NCBI GenBank assembly: GCA_028551475.1
Contig: CM052361.1
Span: 937,501-1,001,500, forward strand
Reading direction: 5' to 3'
Origin: Casuarina equisetifolia
Taxonomy: Eukaryota; Streptophyta; Magnoliopsida; Fagales; Casuarinaceae
Length of the DNA stretch: 64,000 nucleotides
In this document: in pieces, positions 1 through 12,127 of the stretch
Numbering within the stretch: the stretch's first letter is position 1
Layout of the letters: the number at the start of each line of letters is the position of its first letter
Translations under genes and position numbers: made by a program
Notes under the pieces: model-generated
Databases searched by the model: none
What the model was told of the DNA's origin: nothing
The model's input: the letters and a program-made list of their open reading frames with translations, nothing else

Positions 1-981
1 AGATGAGAAGCCTAAGGAAGTGGACTTGCTTCCAGCATCAGAGAGGCAGAAGCGAATTGCACAGTTGCAAGCAAAACTATTCCAGGCAGCTGCAGAGGGA
101 GCAGTGAGGGTGAAGAGGAGGAGAGGTCCGCATAGAGGGGAGGACTTCACCCTGATGCAAGCTTTAATTAAAGCAGACTTTTGGCTTATATTTTTCTCAC
201 TACTGTTAGGATCTGGATCTGGGTTGACTGTGATTGATAATCTGGGTCAGATGAGCCAGTCTTTAGGCTATGATAACACGCATATATTTGTATCCATGAT
301 CAGCATTTGGAACTTTCTTGGTCGAATTGGTGGCGGTTACTTCTCGGAGGTTATTGTGAGGTACAAGTTGATTTCATTCCCTCCTGGGTGTTTGTTAACC
401 CCCAAGTTACATTTGATTTTGCGTTACTCTTTCTCATCAATCCGTGGCATTTTTTGAATAGGGACCATGCTTATCCAAGACCGGCAGCAATGGCTGTGGC
501 CCAATTCATTATGGCATTTGGGCATATCTGCTTGGCTATGGGGTGGCCTGGAGCAATGTACATCGGCACACTGTTGATTGGTCTCGGTTATGGCGCTCAT
601 TGGGCAATTGTGCCGGCTGCTGCCTCCGAGTTATTTGGTCTGAAAAAGTTCGCGGCACTGTACAATTTTCTCACCCTGGCAAATCCCGCAGGTTCTTTAG
701 TCTTCTCTGGTCTGATTGCAAGCAGCATATATGATCATGAAGCAGAGAAGCAGGCTCATGGACACCATCAACCAGCAACGAATTGGGGATCGATTTTTTC
801 CGGCATGTTTGGTGTGGATGAACCACTGAAATGTGAAGGTGCTATATGCTTCTTTCTGACTTCATTAATAATGTCTGGATTCTGCATAGTTGCTGTTGTA
901 TTAAGCATGATTCTTGTTCATCGGACCAAGGTTGTTTACGCCCACCTCTATGGAAAAACTAGTGCAACAAGGCTTACGTAA
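1..981 (+). CDS. Nodulin-like / NFD4-type major facilitator protein, 3' part
   Basis: This is the C-terminal part of a membrane transporter of the plant nodulin-like MFS family (NUCLEAR FUSION DEFECTIVE 4 type); the substrate is not known for most members. Exon 1 runs from the window edge to 360 and is read from base 2; the intron is 361-461 (gt...ag); the last exon is 462-981 with a TAA stop. The join restores the family string VIVRDHAYPRP. Visible segments are a charged loop, a membrane helix starting ADFWLIFFSLL, the GRIGGGYFSE motif, further helices through GYGAHWAIVPAAASELFG, and a last helix before the basic tail HRTKVVYAHLYG. The N-terminal nodulin-like domain lies outside the window. 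The family call is firm; the substrate is open. Confidence 0.9.
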
Positions 982-2661
982 CCAGATTATTTATCCAAAT
1001 TGTTGTGGTGTTTCGAGGTAGGTATCTTCCTTGTGAACATAAATCACAAGAACAATGGCAGAGGCAACACTCCCACGCTACGCTTCTTTCCATGGTTTTA
1101 TGTGTTTTGAATGTTGAAGTGATGTATGCATTCCCTTTTTGATTCAGACATTATTTGGCTTCAAAGTTTAAGATCACTGTCAGTTTTGTCCATAGTGGTC
1201 CATAAGATAATACACTGTGATTGTTTGTATGTACTCTCTTGATTTCTTTCATCTTCTAGCAATCAGATGCCTGTTTTTTTCTTCACGATTGCTCTCATGG
1301 TGGTTGTTATCCATGCTGGTTTGTAGAGTAAAATGTAGTGATTGCTGCAAGAATGTAGATTCTGCTTGGAACAAGATGTCATTTCAACTTACACAGTAAT
1401 TTAATATTTGATCTCAACTTCCATAGATTAACTTCGTATGATTTCATTCTACTGCTCATAGTTACCACTCGTTGATTGAGTTCTTGTGATCCCCACTTTC
1501 ACTGCATTGTCTTGGTTTGACATCCTTTTAATATGTTTACTTATCTTGTAGTCTTAATGAAAGGTGTCAAAGAAAAAAGTTTAACTTTTTCTAACATAAT
1601 CTAATCGCATCCAGAAAAGGAATTGAGAATCTCGTCTTTTTCTCATTCTTTTTCTTCTTCAGTTTTCTGTTTGGCATTTCGATACAGACTTCTTAGTTGT
1701 CAAAGCCTGCTTCTTTGGCATTTGATAAAAACTTGTCCAGCCGTGTCATTTATCTTCACATGGGCGACCATTTGATGTCAGAACAGGGCATTTACCAGAA
1801 ACCTAACTGAAAAAGGGGCCAGAAACAGGAAGATTCTATGTAAATTAAGGGCATTACTACCAGATCAAATACCTTGTGACTATTAACAGCAACCAAATGG
1901 CTGTTCATCTTGTCTTCTGTCGCTGCCCAGCCTACTTAACTCTGCATACCGGAAGCACTTCTAAAATGAATAATGAAATATACACTGGACATCTTAAAAT
2001 CCATGTTAAATGCCTAAAAAAATGTGTCCTATATTGCTTCAATCACACTATAATTCTTTATAAAATAAAAGACATGTTTCATTTTGCTAAAAATGGTATG
2101 GTGAGTCTGCTTGGAAATCTCTATATATAAGGAAAAAAAAAATCTCTTCAACCCTTAAGTTGAATTAACTTAGAAATAAGAATAAATTTTTTAACATGAT
2201 ATTATAATTCAAATTTAAGAAGTAATATGTTTTTTGTGTAAAAATTGACTTGCAGCTCACATTAATGTGAGAGCATGTTGCCAACAATATGACAAATGTC
2301 TCACATTTTTTAAATTCTACTTATGAATTCTTTATATATATAGAGACTTTCTTATATAATATTATAGCTTATGTCAAAAAAATTTCTTGTTATTCTCAAG
2401 CTTGAGTAAGAGGATGTATTAAGTTTAAGTTTTGATATTATATTAAAATTTATAAGATGGATAAAGCTGTAAGTAATGTGAAGCATTCAGAAAAGAAATT
2501 TATGGATTGAATGAATATAACAGGTCCAGCTGCCTGCATGTACATTGTTTTGTAAACAACGAATTTTGTGAATGCAGTGTCAACCCGACAAATTAACAGC
2601 TGACAGATTGCTATTACAAACTTCATCTCCTTTCGAAAATCTTATTGGAACTTTCTAATAA
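982..2661. other. Intergenic, includes transporter 3' UTR
   Basis: Only short, low-complexity reading frames are present. The first few hundred bases are probably the 3' UTR of the transporter. From about 2100 the DNA becomes very AT-rich with poly-A and poly-T runs. The end next to 2662 should contain the peroxidase 3' UTR. I see no further gene. Confidence 0.6.
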
Positions 2662-5230
2662 TCACTGTGAATTGAAGGCTGAGCAGTCTTTTCTGATCTC
2701 GCCATCATTACCAGTCTTCACTCCCACTCTCCCGAGCTGCCTCATTGCAGCGCCGAAGGCTTCATTAAATTCTCCGGGACTGTTAGCAAAACTGACAACA
2801 GTGGACTTAGATGCAGAGTCGGAGAAGAGCACCTCATCGGAGCTGAGTAAACCCTTTCCGGCGACCAGATTTTTGTAGTACTCGTTGTCAAACTGTCGGG
2901 GTGTTACCGGATCCAGGTCGACGGCAATCCTGGGGTCTACGTTCTGAGGGCAGCCTGATTTCAACTGCTCGGCATAGTTCGGATCCAGAGAAGGATCGGT
3001 CGTCGAAGTTGAGGAAAAATTGTACAAACGGTTGGCAAAGCGGTCGCAATGTGAGAATCCGACAGTGTGGGCTCCGGATAATGCTATCATCTCGAGTTGG
3101 GTAAGGTTGTTCTTGGCGAAAATGGTGTTAAGCTGGATGAGATTGAAGTCAGGTTCCGGCAGGTTACCGGCGACCCGAGATGCCTGGGAAATCAGGCCGT
3201 CACGTCGTCCAAGTTCTACCTTGAATGAAGGGCCTCCAGACTGAGATAAGAAGACATCAAGACTGTTAAAAGCTCCTATCAACGGACGTTGTAGGCTTCA
3301 TGTCAAGGGTGTTCACTCACTATAGCTCACCATTTACTAGCATTCTAAATATTAAAGTTGTCTAAATTTATAAAGTATAGTACAAGTTTTTTCTAATTTG
3401 ATACAAGATTTTTTGTTTAATATTTCCTTGTAGTCCAAGGCCAGTAATTTTTACTAACAAAAAATTTATTTATTTTTTGAGATTAGGTTAAATCACATAA
3501 AATAGAATTATTTTTAATACCATATGAAATTTTGAATTCATATCACCTCAAAATGTCTCGTGAAAAAAATATTATTTAAATTTATAAAACATATTACAAG
3601 TTCTCTCTTATTTGATGTAGGATTTTTTTATTTAAAAATGTTACTTTTTAAACTTAAATTGTAATATCACACCAAAAAATCTAATTTTTTTTTTTAAAAA
3701 TTGACTGAAAAATGTGATTTGAACGGTATGAAACTTCCAAATCAAGCTTACAAGCTTGTGCATTCTTACCAGGACCACAACATCCCTGGCAGCAATGGCC
3801 AAAATGTCTGCGCAGGAGACGATTCCAGGGCATGATTGTTCAACTGCTTCCTTCGCTTTGACCACCGTGTCGAACCCATCTCCGGCCAGCGAAAGATTGT
3901 CTGGGGCATCCTTTTCTGCGTCGCCATTTGGCGACGTTATCAGGACGGAGGCATCACATCCCTGCAACGCAAAGTAAAGAGGATCATTTAAGCCAAGTTT
4001 AAGAGCTTTTTGGGCTGATGCCATTTCAATGAAGTCATTTTTATCTAAAACACCTTTAGAGGATTTGAAAAAAATTATAATCCATTGACATATGGTTCAG
4101 TTGATAATCCATATTACTGGATATAAAAAAAGGTATTAGATTCGACACTCAATTCTCTTAAATTTCTTACTTACTTAATTCAAAAATTAATTGTAATATA
4201 ATCAATAATTATTCAAAAATGAGTGTCAGATGGAGCATTATGCACACTTTTTACTTGTTATAATCCCATTGTGGCCTTCACGTTACACATTTTTTGTTTA
4301 TCCATTAATGACCATTGATTCCAAGCATCCAAGAGAAGAAAAAGCGCATGATATGTGCTGGAAAGCAGAAATCATTGACAAAGCAGACGTTACAGAAGGA
4401 ACTCAAAGCTTTCTTGGTCATCTACATCTGTAATCTTCCTTTTCTTTCCGGTGGCTTCGATCACAAACAAATAAGTCAAACGAACTAGTCGTTGGAGGAC
4501 CAAGATGTTTTATGTCTCCACCCACTAAGAACATGTCATTTCACATTAATCTACCTCGTAGTCAAGGTTTTGTTATTCCATATCCATCAATGTACAACAG
4601 CCTCCATCTCGTGACCGTTTCAACAAAATACATCAGAATCAATCCGGTTCACACAGACACGGTGCAGCATTAGCATTCATAACCTGGTAAATTGCATGTT
4701 TACGGCATGCATAAAATTAACTTACTAGAAAAACAATTATTTTTTCGTATATAAAGAATATCAGGATAAGTTTTAAGTAATATGATAATATTATAATTTT
4801 GACACATCCATTTGTCTCAACCATGAAAATATCCCCAGAAAAAGAGTACTATACTCAGAGTTTGGACATTGATATAATAGAGAAAATTTATTTTTTTCCT
4901 TAAAACTAACTTATAAGGAAGAAGATGAAGATAAAATTCCAGTAATATGAAAATCCCAGTTTCTCAAGAGGGCAGACGTCTATCATCATCTAAAATTAAC
5001 CCAGGAGTGATTTACAGGCTTACCTCGACAAAGCAGTCATGCAAAAACAGACGAAGAGTTCCCGGGATGGTGGTGAACGTCTGGCTAAACTTTGTAGAAA
5101 CAGCCTGCTCAACTATGGCCTCGACGTTTGGACAGCTCGACTTGTAGAAGTTTTCTGCTAATTGCCCTTCTCCTCTCCCCATAGCCAAGAAAACCAGCAC
5201 CAGAAACAGCCCTCTCGTCCATACATCCAT
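2662..5230 (-). CDS. Class III secretory peroxidase
   Basis: Heme peroxidase secreted to the cell wall or vacuole, which uses H2O2 to oxidise phenolic substrates. Three exons close in phase 0: 5024-5230, 3770-3961 and 2662-3240, giving 325 residues, the usual length. The start [10 protein letters not shown] gives a signal peptide followed by a mature end near QLAENFY; upstream in-frame Met codons would only add a non-signal extension. Key parts are Arg60 and distal His64 in [10 protein letters not shown], the GCDAS calcium-site region, [15 protein letters not shown], and proximal His191 in ALSGAHTVG. All eight disulfide cysteines are present. Oddities: the residue before the distal His is Leu63, where the family nearly always has Phe, and the usual third intron is missing. 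It resembles the PRX16/51/73 group, but the exact orthologue is unsettled. Confidence 0.93.
3363..3635. repeat. Diverged direct repeat pair in a peroxidase intron
   Basis: Two AT-rich blocks of about 58 bp, near 3363-3420 and 3577-3635, share an aaatttataaa start followed by matching tacaagtt and atttgat strings. They lie in the intron between the second and third peroxidase exons. They may be remains of a small transposon or of local duplication. Confidence 0.45.
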
Positions 5231-8200
5231 TGTCGTCAACCTTTGCCGACAACCTTTTTTTACTACTTTTGCTCGCTCTCTCCTGTTTTCCCTTCTGTGT
5301 AGCGGAAGGAGAGTCTTATACAAGGTGGAAACAAGGATGGAGAGAGGGAGGTGTCCCTTTAAACTATAGTTGTCGGATAATGACTGGAATACTTGGTCCA
5401 AGGATTCAATATTCTAGTACCCATATTTTATTTTGTTTAAACGTTGCTGTTGGGTATTAGTCTTTGTCTGTCAAGGCCATCTACCCATTAAGATAGAGCC
5501 GCATTTGTCAATCGCCAAGTTCTGGTGTTCCATCTCATGCCGGCTTAATTAAAAAAACTTAAAACACTACTTTCTAGACTTCACAAAAAGCTTTTTTCCA
5601 AGTTCAAAAGGTGTGTACTGTATTATTTGAATCTTATTTTGATATCCTTTGTATACAAAAAAATGGTATCAGAAATTCAAAATCAAGTACAGCGGCCAAA
5701 AAATTTCTATATCATGTCCTTTATATATGAAAAAAAGAAAAGGCTCAATCTTTATTAACCAAACCCACTTTCTTGCAATTTCTTTAAGAATGCTTGTTTA
5801 CTTAATTATGAGGTTCAGGTTTGCTGTTCTGCAGGGTCTCCACCATATTTTGGAGACTTTGCGCTCTTCAATCATCTTGCAATTTATTGGGTTGGAACAA
5901 GTCCATTTGAGTTGTATTTACTTAAACATGATAAATATTTAAAACCCTTATTTAATTGAGATAAAAACCGACCGAGTCATGAATCATGATCTTGAACGCC
6001 ATCAATGCTGAATATTCATGTGTTCTGCCAAGCTCTAATTGTTTATCCAACTGGTTCTTAAAGAAACGTTGTCAACCCTTCGATTTGGTAACAGCTACCT
6101 GTTCTTCTGGTATTCAAGTGCACATGCTTGAGGCCCTGAGGTGGTCTCCTTTGCTTGCAAGCTAGAGATGAAAATGACACTACAACCAACCCATGTTTGA
6201 AACTCGACTGGTTTAAGAAGACTCTTCTATTCATGTTCAGAGCCAACTTTACTAACAAAGGTTGTTTTCTTCTTTTCAATCTAGCTTTCCCTGCATGGTT
6301 TTTAGGACCATTGATCTTTCCAACGAAGACGTGTGTAATTCTTGCTCCCATAAGAGCTTTATTGCAGAACAATGCATTGACTACTTTAAAGACCCAATTC
6401 ACTGAACCTTGGACAAGTGTCTCCTCCAACAAGTAGTTCTCAAAGCTAGATAAAAGAATTGTTTTCCTCAGTGCTATGTAAGCCTCGGCCAGACCAATTA
6501 AAGTTAGAGAACAAATTTTTAAGAATACCAACAAATTAAGGAGCCAATAGACAATTAACGCTTGTTAAAGGGTTTAACTCAGTGAAGACGTCATGTTGTT
6601 TTTCCAAAGATGCGTTGAAATCGTGTAAATGATTGTCTAATGTGCTAGCTCAAGCACTGGCCAAGATGATAAAATTTGAAAATGGATAACTTATTCACAT
6701 GGTTGAGATTGCATCATGTGCTCACCGGTTTCCCCTTCCCAACTTGCTTTTTCTGCTTAACAGTGCCTGGCAAGTTGCGTTCTTGTCAGGAAATCTCAGT
6801 CTTAGCAGCTAAGAAACCGGGGAATCTTTCATTAAGCAAGAAAAACGGAAAGATTGGCTACTTAGAAGATAGACCAGAAGGGACCCTTTGAGGACTTTGC
6901 TCTTCTTGGTGCTATATCAATGGCAAGTTCATCAAGAACGACAAAGCGTGTAAAGAAAGTAAGAAATATTCTCCACCTAAATTGCCTATATTGAGGAGCC
7001 ACGTTAATCAGGATAAGCCAATCTTTATATATAAAGCACAACGAATTAGTACTCATCAAATGACACAAAATGAAGTTTTTTTAAAGCTTTATAATTACAG
7101 GCAATTTGAAGAAAACCAAATTTGTTAAAATTATCATTCTTGACATTATTAGTAATTTGAACTCCACGACTAACAAGATGTGGATAAATTGATTAAATCA
7201 AGAATAAACATGCACATTGATGCAACAAAATATTCCAGAGGAAGTGGTTGCATTGTTTTTGCCCCTTCTTTTGATAGGTCAACATCAAGAGTTATGATCT
7301 TTTATTTTCTTTCAACGTGGTCTATACTTCAAATTTGAATGCAATCACTCTCCAATTTGGAAAGCAGAATGGGGGACCAAGAACTGACTGCCAAGACTTC
7401 TTCAAAGGGAAAGTTTGATAAAATGTATTCCAGACTACTTGCTTGTGGGATATGCCAAAACTGTCATTTCATGGCAAATAATGTCAAAAATGAAGCTTAG
7501 GGAGGATTTGAATTTTGGTTGAGAAAGTTGATAGTGTCAAACAAAAAACTATTAGGTGGTGACGTGAACACTTCAATTTTAATTAAGCGTGATGCTCGTG
7601 ACAATGAATGCAAATTAAAAAAAGATATGATGAGCTGTTTCCCATTTCTAGAGGATTTAAAGATGTAAAAAACGGTAGAAAAGTACACTTGATTTACTTC
7701 ATAGCATGGTTCTACCCTGAATTCTTGTTGTTGCACTCTGTTTGATTCTCATATCATGGGTTCTGATAGATTACTTGGTCTTTCTAATTCTCATGGAGGC
7801 GTTTGGACCTTTAATGAAGTTTCAAAGACTTTTCTATGATGTTCTCGAGGGCTTCAGAAATAGTCTTGGACAAGTTGCTTTACGGGACACCGACATTCAC
7901 TTTCTCTACTTTCACACCAGTTAAAATACACCTTCTGTGATGGTATTTTTCTCTCTTACAAGTCTTTCTTAAGAGAAAAAGTGATTTCTTTAAATGTTTA
8001 GGTTTCAAACAAGGCACCTCTATGTTCATGGTTAAATATTTCTAAAAACTATTTTCCCATATCCAAGACGATGAGGTATGTTAAAATATAGATATGCATA
8101 TCACATTATCAATAGTTGTATATTATATTTCTTATATAAGTCAACTTCAAGAAAAAAAAAAGTTCTAATAAATTTTCATCGTTAAATAAAGATTATATAA

Positions 8201-8577
8201 AAAAAATTGGTAATCTATAAGATAAGGCATGCTTCACCTACATTTCTAGTGATTTATGTCCTTTGAAGGTTCAAGAAACTCGTTTTTTTCATCCAATTTG
8301 CACTGCTCTCTCTCTTTCTTGCCTGTCCTTTTACCTTAATTTCTAGGGATTTTTCCCTTCCAACATCAAACAAATGAGTTGTTGAGAGCTTTGGTGTCAA
8401 TGGTATGTTGCTATCTTATGGCAGTACGCAATTTCTTGTCATCTTGCATTTTAGTCAATGGTCTATTTTGCGTGGTTTAGAACACAATAAAACAACCCCC
8501 AATCAAGATCCTTTCACAAGAAATTGACAAGTACAGCCCAACCAAACCAAAAACTTCGCCAAATGTACTCCACTTTT
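5231..8577. other. Long intergenic stretch without a recognised gene
   Basis: The first bases upstream of 5230 hold the peroxidase promoter and 5' UTR. The longest frame is on the minus strand at 6058-6534 (158 codons). It shows no recognised domain, and a 93-codon plus-strand frame overlaps it. The rest is AT-rich with no coding signal that I trust. Confidence 0.5.
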
Positions 8578-9712
8578 TCTAAACATGATTAGAATCTCAT
8601 CATTTCTCTATGATAACATGACACTGCCCAGTCATGACCAAGAAATTGACATACAAATTTTCAATTTGGTTATGATATAAACCATTTTTTAGATATTATC
8701 GATATCTTATCATCTTTGTAGTATAACATAATAGTGATTAATTACAATTACTTTTTGAAAAATTGACATATACATTTTAATAGAAGTCAACTGTGCTCTA
8801 GATTTAGGTTATAAGTCCATGGAATTTGGACTCATATTATTAACTTGATTTTGATGAAACAATTTTTTGGGGGCATTGTTAGAATCTCATCATTTCTCTT
8901 CTACAGCATAAGAATGACTTGTTATAACTAATTTCTAAGAAATTAACATACATATTTTAATAGGAGTCATATATTCATTAGATTTAGCTTGTACCTCCAT
9001 GCAATTTGGTCTTGTGTTACTAACTTGATAATGATATAAAAGCCTTTTTGGACATTATCATAATCTAATCATGACTAGTTTCTAAACAAGTGACATACAC
9101 ATTTTAACAAAAATCCAATCTTCATTGGATTTAGCTTACACCACCATGCAATTTTGGCTCTTGTTGCTACTTTGATTACGAGTAAAACCACTTCTTTTTG
9201 GCATAATCAAAACCTCATCATCTCTATAGTATGAGATAACAATGATTAATCATCATTTTTTTTTTATGGAATTGGCATATATTTCAATAGAAGTGAGACC
9301 TTCATTAGATTTAGCATGTACCTCCATGCAATTTGGGTTCCTATTACTAACTTGATTTTCATATGAAATATTTTTTTGGGCATAATCAAAATTTCGTCAT
9401 TTCTCTAGTATAACATAATAGTGACCAATTATGACTAGATTTGAAGAAATTGACATACACATTTCAACAGAGGTAAGATCTTTATCAAATTTAGCTTATA
9501 CCTCCATGCAATTTGGGCTCCTATTACTAACTTGATTATGACACGAAAGAAATTTTTTGAACATTATTTGAATCTCGTCATTTCTCTACTATATCATAAT
9601 AATGAGAAATCATGACTAGTTTCTAAGAAATTGACAAAAGCATCTCACCAAAAAAATAAATCTCATCATATTTGTTATCTAACTCCATTCAACTTGGACT
9701 CCTATTAATACT
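8578..9712. repeat. Tandem array of diverged ~180-bp units
   Basis: About six to seven head-to-tail units are recognisable from recurring strings: attgacatacacatttt, agatttagctt, cctccatgcaatttgg, ctaacttgat and aatctcatcatttctct. The gacata landmark falls near 8646, 8763, 8945, 9089, 9272, 9449 and 9630. Most spacings are 178-182 bp; two shorter ones (about 117 and 147 bp) indicate deletions within units. Units differ by many substitutions, so the array is old. The period is close to nucleosome length, as in many plant satellites. It ends just before the zinc-finger gene promoter. Confidence 0.8.
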
Positions 9713-10005
9713 TATATTATTGGTTATAGAGTCCAAATTAGGAGTAAAGATAAAACGGTAAAGTTTTGTATGTAAAGGCAATAATTTTGTCAATTAAGAT
9801 TTTTATCAAACAGCCCCAAATCATGAATCCTTCTTTGGGCTGAGTTAACAAATGGGCTTTCTGTTCGAAATTGGGCCAGTTCGGGTCGGGCATTCGATGC
9901 CGAGTTTGGGCAACGTACCGAAACAAAAGTTGGCTCTGGAACCCGCTAAACGTTACCGTTTAGATTCATTCAGACGCTGAGCACTGACCACAGAGCAAAG
10001 GAGCC
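9713..10005 (+). promoter_or_regulatory. Upstream region of the ZNF511-type gene
   Basis: This short spacer between the satellite-like array and the ATG at 10006 must hold the promoter and 5' UTR. Base composition rises in GC from about 9830. No clear TATA box was identified. Confidence 0.4.
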
Positions 10006-12127
10006 ATGGCAATGGAGGTGGAAGAGAAAGAGCAGTTAGGGTTTCCGTATTGGAAATCTGTTCTTCGACGCTTCGGACCGGAGTCCTCCTTCTGTGCCTC
10101 CGGCAACGTGGAGAGGGAGCTTCTCGCCAAACAGGTTATCTCAAGTTTCAATGAATAGGATTGGCAGTTGTAGTTAGTGGATATATTTATCTAAATTTGA
10201 GCAACGCTGCTATTTGGCGAAGCTAGGTTTTGATCATTTTCTGTCATTGTGAATGGTTGAATTTTTGGAGATTTTGAAAGTTTGAGTATCTGCGAATTCG
10301 GTAAAATTGACGTCGAAGTTTTGATCTTATGCTTTAATTGAATGCTTTATTGGTTGTTTGATTCTCCGAAGAGAGATGATTCTACATATTTATCTCATGA
10401 CTTGCAGGTTGCATTGGATTTGACAGAAGACGAAAAGCAACAGCTTCAGAGTTTAGTTGCTAAGGAAGGAGGGTAATGCTGAGGACATGCTATTTTATTC
10501 TTTTTCTCATTTCTGTGCTACAATGTTGTTTGTTCTAGTTGACATATCATTCTATAATCTTGGAATTCCACGCAGCCACTACTAATTGATGGTCAGGTTG
10601 TAAGGGCTGGTTGGTGCTGAGTTTAGAAAGAGTTGTGAGAAGAAATTAGCTTTCAGATGAGCGAAGTCTGAGTCCCTTAGATTCAGGATGTAGCTAGCTT
10701 CTTTTATACCTGTGTCGTGAGATAGGAGTGAAAAGTCTGTTGTTTTGAGTTCGATATGCTTGTTAGTAGCTTTGCTGGTAGTTCTTTCACCCATAAGCTG
10801 ATTTTGTATAGTGTTTTGGGACGAAAACTTACAAGGAAATTAAGACCCCAACTTTTATAGCCAAGGAATGCTGTCTTTGTGATGGTTAAAACTGACTGGT
10901 TTAGAGAAAAAGAGTGTAAAATTTACATCTGAATGTTGAGATGTTTTCTCTGATGTGCCTGACACTGAAACCATTTCTATGCAGGGGTTTCTTTTGCCCT
11001 GTAGTTGGTTGTGGTGCACGCTTGACATATTTAGAAGACTTTGAAGATCATTACAATGCACGGCATACCGCATCCTGTTCAGTATGCTTTAGAGTCTATC
11101 CAACATCGCGCCTTCTCAGTATACATGTATCGGAAGCACACGATTCCTTCTTTCAGGCTAAAGTTGCACGCGGCTGTGCAATGGTATCTTTTGTTTATTG
11201 CCTTACATATTGGGGTCCGTGACCTGATACCTAGACTTGAAGTTTTAGTGCAATATACTATTTGCTTCATGCTGCTGGCGTTTTTATGTTGATGTGAGAC
11301 TTCATATTTTGTCTTCATCACACAACCAAGATTATCTGCAATGGTTGTGCGTGCCACAATAATAAAGCCTCAAACATGAGACCTCAACAAGTTGTTTTCT
11401 GTTCTTTTTTCTGTTTTTCTTTTTTTTTGGGGTTAGCCAGTATCTAATTTTTAATTTCTTGAAACTGAACTTCTTCTACGACCTTACCTCTGTCAGCTTA
11501 ACCTTCATCTCACAGGAATCATGCACAAACAGACATGTAAATAGATATAATCATAGAAATAGATAGATAAAATGATTATAGTCAAGGATGCTGCATATCA
11601 GGTACTATTTGAAGTTCATTTTTCTTAGACAGTGTATGCTTCCTGGTTTGCAGAATCTAAACAGATGAAATTGAAGTTAATTTGTAGGACTTGAACATCC
11701 CTGCATTTTGGTGCTTAATGTACACTGTTCGGGTATTGATTTTTTATTACATTTTACTTGACAGTATGAGTGCTTGGTGGAAGGCTGTAGTTTGAAGTTC
11801 AAGAGCTATAAAAGTAGACAACAGCATCTGGTGGATAAGCATTCATTTCCTACGTCATTTGAGTTTTTCAAGAAGGCTCGTCCATCTAAGAAACATAGGC
11901 AGAAAACCCAACGCAAGCAAGTTACTCAAAAGACGGAGGAGGAAGGTTCTTTGATGGAGGTGGAAAATGAATCAATTGATGGACTCGTGTCAGCAGTCTC
12001 CAAATTAAGCACTTCAGACTCCTCTCCTTCATCCATCAGCTTTGGGCGCCGCCACACTCGGGGATTGACTTTCGTCCCTCGAGCAGTTCAGCGTGAAAAG
12101 AGGCCAGACTCCAAGAAGCTGGGATAG
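10006..12127 (+). CDS. C2H2 zinc-finger protein, ZNF511 family
   Basis: Four exons: 10006-10134, 10408-10472, 10985-11183 and 11765-12127. They sum to 756 nt, or 251 residues, almost the same length as animal ZNF511. The first exon is too short to stand out alone but starts MAMEVEEKEQLGFPYW in a good start context. Three zinc fingers are visible: CX4C with C69, C74, H87 and H92; CX2C with C96, C99, H112 and H117 followed by the HDSFF motif; and CX4C with C134, C139, H152 and H157. After the last finger comes the family signature KHSFPTSFEFF, then a basic, Ser-rich tail ending RPDSKKLG. The family is widely conserved in eukaryotes, and its role in plants is poorly known. Its fingers suggest nucleic-acid binding in the nucleus. 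All introns are GT-AG. Confidence 0.9.

Noticed and set aside
2645-3244. Plus-strand frames opposite the peroxidase exon
   Set aside because: Antisense of a strongly conserved enzyme exon; composition follows the real gene.
6058-6534. 158-codon frame on the minus strand
   Set aside because: No domain, no supporting context, and an overlapping 93-codon frame on the other strand; probably chance.
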